Assembly: GCF_024346355.1 (NCBI RefSeq)
Contig: NZ_JAGQCU010000010.1
Location: 1 to 64,000 of the forward strand
Reading direction: 5' to 3'
Length of the DNA: 64,000 nt
Origin: Cyanobium sp. ATX 6A2
GTDB taxonomy: Bacteria; Cyanobacteriota; Cyanobacteriia; PCC-6307; Cyanobiaceae
The notes under the pieces were generated by a model. It had not been told where the DNA came from and did no database searches. It worked only from the letters and a program-made list of their open reading frames with translations. This document shows, piece by piece, positions 60,608 through 64,000 of the stretch (positions are counted from its first letter, which is position 1; every line of letters starts with the position of its first letter). The translations under genes and the position numbers were made by a program.

Positions 60608-61451
60608 GCCGGTGCAGGGCGCTGTAGTCGAGGCCATCGATCGCGCTGCCCTCGGCAGCGCTCAGCAGCTCAGCCAGCCCCCGCAGGCCGCGGGTGTCCA
60701 GGCCCCGTTGCCGCGCTGCCGCCAGAAACAGCAGCAGATCCTTGCGCAGGTGAGCCGTGGGGAAGTTGGGCTGGTCGTAGTTGTCTGCCAGCAGGCGTGG
60801 CAGCTTCTTGTCGAAGGTGGGGGCGTAGAGGGCGCTGCCCCGCAGCAGCTCCATGAAGTGCTCCACCTCCACGCCGCTGGACTGCACCAGATGCAGCGAC
60901 AGGCTGAAGGCGTGGGTGAGGCTGGCGATCAGCTGATTGAGGGCCAGCTTGGTCTCCAGCGCGGCACCCAGCGGTCCCAGCAGCCGCGGCTCGGGGTCGA
61001 GTCGCTTCAGCAATGGCAGGGCCTGCTCGAACAGGGCCGCGGGACCAGCGGCCATCACCTGCAGACTGCCGCTCAGGGCTTCCGGGCGGCTGCCCAGCAC
61101 CGGTACCTCCAGGTAGTCGCCGCCCGCCGCGCCGATCACTGTGCCGAGCTCGCGGCTCTCGGCTGGGGCGATGGTGCCCATCTGCAGCACCCGCTGGTCC
61201 TGCAGGTCGCAGCGCTGCAGCACCGAGCGCGTTGCGGCTCCATCACTGAGCACCGTGATCACCCAGTCGCAGCCCTCCAGGGCCTGCTGCGGCTCACGGC
61301 AGCCGATGGCACCGAGGGCCGCCAGCGCCCCCAACCGCTCAGGGCTGCGATTCCAGGCCTGCACGCCCAGTCCCTGCTCCAGCAGCCGCTGGCCGATGGC
61401 GGCCCCGAGCAGCCCGGTTCCCAGCAGTGCAACGGTCACGGTGCCGGCCAT
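60579..61451 (-). CDS. beta-hydroxyacid dehydrogenase (HIBADH/GLYR-like)
   Basis: An NAD(P)-dependent dehydrogenase of the 3-hydroxyisobutyrate/glyoxylate reductase family. The start at 61451 gives MAGTVTVALLGTGLLGAAIG, the Rossmann motif. Then VITVLSDGAATRSVL, LEVPVLGSRPEALSGSLQVM and a C-terminal helical domain with the catalytic Lys in LETKLALNQLIASLTHAFSL. GLYR-type (reducing glyoxylate or succinic semialdehyde) is likely; substrate not certain. Length 290, normal. Confidence 0.88.
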   Translation of the reverse strand: MAGTVTVALLGTGLLGAAIGQRLLEQGLGVQAWNRSPERLGALAALGAIGCREPQQALEGCDWVITVLSDGAATRSVLQRCDLQDQRVLQMGTIAPAESRELGTVIGAAGGDYLEVPVLGSRPEALSGSLQVMAAGPAALFEQALPLLKRLDPEPRLLGPLGAALETKLALNQLIASLTHAFSLSLHLVQSSGVEVEHFMELLRGSALYAPTFDKKLPRLLADNYDQPNFPTAHLRKDLLLFLAAARQRGLDTRGLRGLAELLSAAEGSAIDGLDYSALHRLTAKTAAWS

Positions 61452-61835
61452 GGAAGACGCCCTCGGGCGACCAGCATGCAGCACCCGCGCCGCTGAGAAT
61501 GGGCCCTCCGCTGGCCGCTGATCAGCAGTGCTGATCACTCCCGGCCCGGTCCCGATCCCCCCGCCGGGACCATGTCTTTCCCCAGGTTTTCCGCAGGCTG
61601 ATGGCACAGCCCTCGTGCAGCGCCATGGTGCTGGGGAATACGACCCGGCCGGCCGCCTCACCCTTGACAGCGTGCGCCGAGCCCCCGGCTCTTGGTCTGG
61701 ATGCCGCGGGTCTTCGGGAGATCTCTGCCATGCACTGGGATCTCAGCCTGGGAGCGGCTGCGGCTGCGGCACGGGCTCGGATTTGACGGCCGCGGGGGCG
61801 TTCGGGATTCTTGGGCCCATCTCGCGGGAACAGGC
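61452..61835. other. 384-bp divergent intergenic region
   Basis: It separates the dehydrogenase (leftward) and DUF2811 (rightward) genes. It holds a perfect palindrome at 61519-61537; otherwise no gene or terminator could be supported. Open frames crossing it are random extensions. Confidence 0.5.
61519..61537. promoter_or_regulatory. perfect 9-bp palindrome, operator candidate
   Basis: TGATCAGCA-G-TGCTGATCA, a perfect inverted repeat with a one-base centre, lies 68 bp before the dehydrogenase start. No T-run follows, so a protein-binding site fits better than a terminator. Confidence 0.4.
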
Positions 61836-62156
61836 ATGGAATCAGAGGCCACGACAGAGGCCACGATCAGCGGTTCCGGCTGCGGCTGCGGCGCTCAGCA
61901 CGGCCAGCCTTCGGCTGGCGAGCGCGAAACGGACTCCCCGGGCGAGCTGATGGTGAGCCTGCGGGCCGAGGTGCCTGAGGCCCTGCTGGTGTCGATGCGC
62001 CTGTTCATCGACCAGCATCCCAACTGGGACCAGTACCGCCTGTTCCAGGCCGCTGTCGCCGGTTTCCTCGTGCAGAACGGGGTGCAGAGTCGGGATGTGA
62101 CCCGCTGTTATCTGGCCAATCTGTTCCCCTCTCAGGGGCGCTTCCGCTGCGGTTGA
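61836..62156 (+). CDS. DUF2811 family protein
   Basis: The 106-residue protein starts at ATG 61836 with a Ser/Gly/Cys-rich tail (GSGCGCG) and then the family core: MVSLRAEVPEALLVSMRLFI, HPNWDQYRLFQAAVAGFLVQ, VTRCYLANLF. The family is found in picocyanobacteria and its function is unknown. It overlaps the convergent membrane-protein gene by 25 bp. Confidence 0.85.
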   Translation: MESEATTEATISGSGCGCGAQHGQPSAGERETDSPGELMVSLRAEVPEALLVSMRLFIDQHPNWDQYRLFQAAVAGFLVQNGVQSRDVTRCYLANLFPSQGRFRCG

Positions 62157-62929
62157 ACCGGTTGCGGCTGGGCCTGGAGCCGCCGCGGCGGCTGCGCCGG
62201 GAACAGCTGGCGATAGGCCGCCACCAGGATGCAGGCCGCCACCGGCAGAGACGCAGCCAGGCCCACCACCAGCAGCAGAAAGCCCGAGAGCAGCACCAGC
62301 CCCAGCAGCAGCGTCAGCCCCAGGGCCTGCAGCCAGTGGGGATCGATCGCCGCCCGGCCGCGGCGGAACGCCTCCATGGGCCCATGGCCCCCCAGCACGC
62401 TCAGGGGCAGGCTGAGCACTTGATCGGTGACCACGTAGACCACGGCGGCCGCCCCTGCCAGCAACGGCAGCGCCAGCAGCAGGGGCTGCAGCAGGGCCAG
62501 CAACCAGGCGCTGGCCTGGGCCAGGCGGAAGATCACGGCCAGCACCAGCAGCACCAGGGCCAGGGTGCCTCCAGCCCGCATCAGTGCCCGGCCGTCCAGC
62601 CGCAACAGATCCCGCAGCCGCGGCCGCTGCCGCTCCAGAGCGGTGTTCGCCCCGCGCAGCAGTCCCACCACCAGCCACAGGTTGCTCAGCAGGTAGGCGA
62701 GCCAGGCGAGCACCAGAAACCCCCGCGCCAGTGGATCGGTCTGGCCGTAGACATTCACAATCCGCTCGCCGCTCAACCGGATCGCCAGCTGGCAGAGCAC
62801 GTTCAAGCCGCCCACCACCAGGGTGAATGGGATCAAGGTGGAGCTCCCGCGGCGGAAGCCATCCCAGCCCTCTTCCAGGGCGCGGCGGATGGCGATCGGC
62901 GGGGGTGTAGGCGCGGTGCCCCGCATCAA
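62132..62929 (-). CDS. multi-pass membrane protein of unknown function
   Basis: The 265-residue protein begins with a cytosolic AIRRALEEGWDGFRRGS amphipathic segment, then five to six membrane helices (LIPFTLVVGGLNVLCQLAI, FLVLAWLAYLLSNLWLVVGL, LALVLLVLAVIFRLA, LLLALPLLAGAAAVVYVVTD, LLLGLVLLSGFLLLVVGL) and a short Gln/Pro tail. It resembles the glycerophosphoryl-diester-phosphodiesterase-type membrane domain proteins only loosely. Its start overlaps the EVE gene stop by 4 bp. Confidence 0.68.
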   Translation of the reverse strand: MMRGTAPTPPPIAIRRALEEGWDGFRRGSSTLIPFTLVVGGLNVLCQLAIRLSGERIVNVYGQTDPLARGFLVLAWLAYLLSNLWLVVGLLRGANTALERQRPRLRDLLRLDGRALMRAGGTLALVLLVLAVIFRLAQASAWLLALLQPLLLALPLLAGAAAVVYVVTDQVLSLPLSVLGGHGPMEAFRRGRAAIDPHWLQALGLTLLLGLVLLSGFLLLVVGLAASLPVAACILVAAYRQLFPAQPPRRLQAQPQPVQPQRKRP

Positions 62930-63381
62930 CTCTCCAGCAGGCTCAGGATCCGCTGGGCGCTGCTGTCCGCGACCGGGAGAATCGAGAGGCGGTTGCCGCG
63001 TCGCACCACCCCCAGCTGCTCAGGGCTGAAGGTCTGCCGGAGTGTCTCCAGCGACAGCAGTGTGGGGAACTGACGCAAAAAGCCCAGGCGCACGCAGTCC
63101 CAGCGGGGATTGTCCCGGGCGGAGGCCGGGTCGTGATAGCGGGAGTGGGGATCGAACTGGGTGGGATCGACAAGACCCGTTTCCAGCACCTCCATCAGAC
63201 CCACGATCCCAGGTGGTTTGGAGTTGGAGTGATAGAAGAAGGCTTGATCGCCCACCGCCATGCTGCGCATGAAGTTGCGCGCCTGGTAGTTGCGGATGCC
63301 GTCCCAGAGGGTGGTTCGCTCCGCTTTGAGGTGCTCGATGCCGTACACATCCGGCTCGCTTTTCATCAGCCAGTAGGCCAT
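62926..63381 (-). CDS. EVE domain protein
   Basis: EVE domains belong to the PUA-like fold and bind modified bases. The 151-residue protein has the motifs YWLMKSEPDVYGIEHLKAE, TLWDGIRNYQARNFMRSM, GDQAFFYHSN and IVGLMEVLE. Length is usual. Its start is 69 bp downstream of the murD stop on the same strand; its stop overlaps the next gene by 4 bp. Confidence 0.92.
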   Translation of the reverse strand: MAYWLMKSEPDVYGIEHLKAERTTLWDGIRNYQARNFMRSMAVGDQAFFYHSNSKPPGIVGLMEVLETGLVDPTQFDPHSRYHDPASARDNPRWDCVRLGFLRQFPTLLSLETLRQTFSPEQLGVVRRGNRLSILPVADSSAQRILSLLES

Positions 63382-63450
63382 TGTTCGAGCCCGTTCCGTT
63401 CAAAGGATGCTACGAACCGCTGCGGTTCTCGCCCGGCGGGGAGGGCTGGA

Positions 63451-64000
63451 TCAGAGCTTTTCCACCAGTTGGCGGAAGTGCTCCCCCCGCGCCTCGAAAT
63501 CGGGATACTGGTCAAAGCTGGCGCAGGCCGGCGAGAGCAGCACCGCCGAGCAGCCCAGCTCGCATGCCAGCTGGGCTGCCAGGGGCACCGCCTGCTCCAG
63601 CCCACCGCAGGTTTCTGTGCGGCCGTTGTAGCCGTGTTCCCGCAGCAGGCCCCGAAAGGTCTTCTGGGCGTCCCCGAAGAGCACCACAGCACGGGCTGAG
63701 TGACGCAGGGCCCGCACCCAGGGCTGGACCTCACCGATCTTGGCCTGGCCGCCGGCAAGAACCACCAGTGGCCCGTCCAGGGCCTTGAGGGCCACCTCGG
63801 CGGCGTCGTAGTTGGTGGCCTTGCTGTCGTTGAAAAAGCGCACCTGCTGCCAGGTGCGGATGTGCTCGAGGCGGTGGGGAACGCCGGGGAAGCGGCGCAG
63901 GGCAGCCTCCATGGAGGGTCCGTCAAGACCTGCCTCCAAACCCGCTGCCACCGCCAGCAACATGTTCTGACGGTTGTGGGAGCCCGGCATCGCCAGGGCA
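63451..64000 (-). CDS. murD: UDP-N-acetylmuramoylalanine-D-glutamate ligase, 3' part
   Basis: MurD adds D-Glu to UDP-MurNAc-Ala in the cytoplasm. Only about the last 180 residues lie in the window; the 5' end runs past 64000. Visible are LPGSHNRQNMLLAVAAGL-like PGSHNRQNMLLAVAAG (Mur ligase middle domain), FNDSKATNYDAAEVALKAL (ADP/Lys loop) and VVLAGGQAKIGEV. Mur C-terminal helices end in FEARGEHFRQLVEKL. Confidence 0.93.
   Translation of the reverse strand, partial: ALAMPGSHNRQNMLLAVAAGLEAGLDGPSMEAALRRFPGVPHRLEHIRTWQQVRFFNDSKATNYDAAEVALKALDGPLVVLAGGQAKIGEVQPWVRALRHSARAVVLFGDAQKTFRGLLREHGYNGRTETCGGLEQAVPLAAQLACELGCSAVLLSPACASFDQYPDFEARGEHFRQLVEKL

Noticed and set aside
63382-63450. GTTCGAGCC-like stretch resembling a tRNA T-arm, before murD
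   Set aside because: No acceptor stem or anticodon arm could be built around it.

Overview
The window comes from a cyanobacterium, most likely a GC-rich picocyanobacterium of the Cyanobium/Synechococcus group. The diagnostic genes are an allophycocyanin core cluster (apcE-apcA-apcB-apcC), a split ATP synthase operon with both b and b' subunits, a PSRP-3 ribosomal protein, a ferredoxin-thioredoxin reductase variable chain, a P-II protein, a cyanobacterial omega subunit, the DUF1818, DUF2811 and DUF3326 families, and several HIP1 octamers (GCGATCGC). No rRNA, tRNA or CRISPR array was seen.

Left part (1-18600), accessory surface-polysaccharide island. It opens with the 3' end of an ISAs1-type insertion sequence, followed by a visibly AT-richer block holding an RgpF-like glycan protein and a sulfotransferase. 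Reading leftward from 10387 is a tightly coupled operon: a small unknown protein, a NeuA-type cytidylyltransferase, three tandem DUF6716-like glycosyltransferases, and a CBS-NeuB-SAF-TIM-barrel fusion that could make a nonulosonic acid. Divergent from it are KpsC, a KpsS fused to a PlsC-type acyltransferase, and further on a Wza/KpsD-like exporter. Between them, on the opposite strand, lie a FabF-like ketosynthase, an acyl carrier protein and an OlsB-like GNAT acyltransferase. Together these look like a capsule pathway with its own lipid-anchor chemistry, the most interesting part of the window.

Middle part (18600-37600), core genome: purB, tlyA, glnB with an exact NtcA-box match upstream, queF, the System II cytochrome c maturation pair ccs1-ccdA, ftsW, and the apc cluster. 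The apcE gene is interrupted by a single in-frame TGA that separates the third linker repeat from the rest. A methyltransferase and the eight-gene ATP synthase operon (subunit I, a, c, b', b, delta, alpha, gamma) follow.

Right part (37600-64000), housekeeping: an Fe(II)/2OG oxygenase, a ferredoxin, DUF3326, rlmH, alanine dehydrogenase, nadE and nadD, a GTPase and a CNNM transporter, pepP, a HAD hydrolase, PSRP-3, the atpD-atpC pair, groES-groEL behind a CIRCE operator, a secreted msrB, secG, gpmI, pyrR, ftrV, a lidless Hsp70 with a membrane-anchored neighbour, rpoZ, a beta-hydroxyacid dehydrogenase, an EVE protein, and the 3' part of murD running off the window edge.

Start codons were often moved inward from the longest open frame, using family N-termini, 4-bp stop/start overlaps and ribosome-binding sites. 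Gene identities rest on motif recognition only; no search was run.
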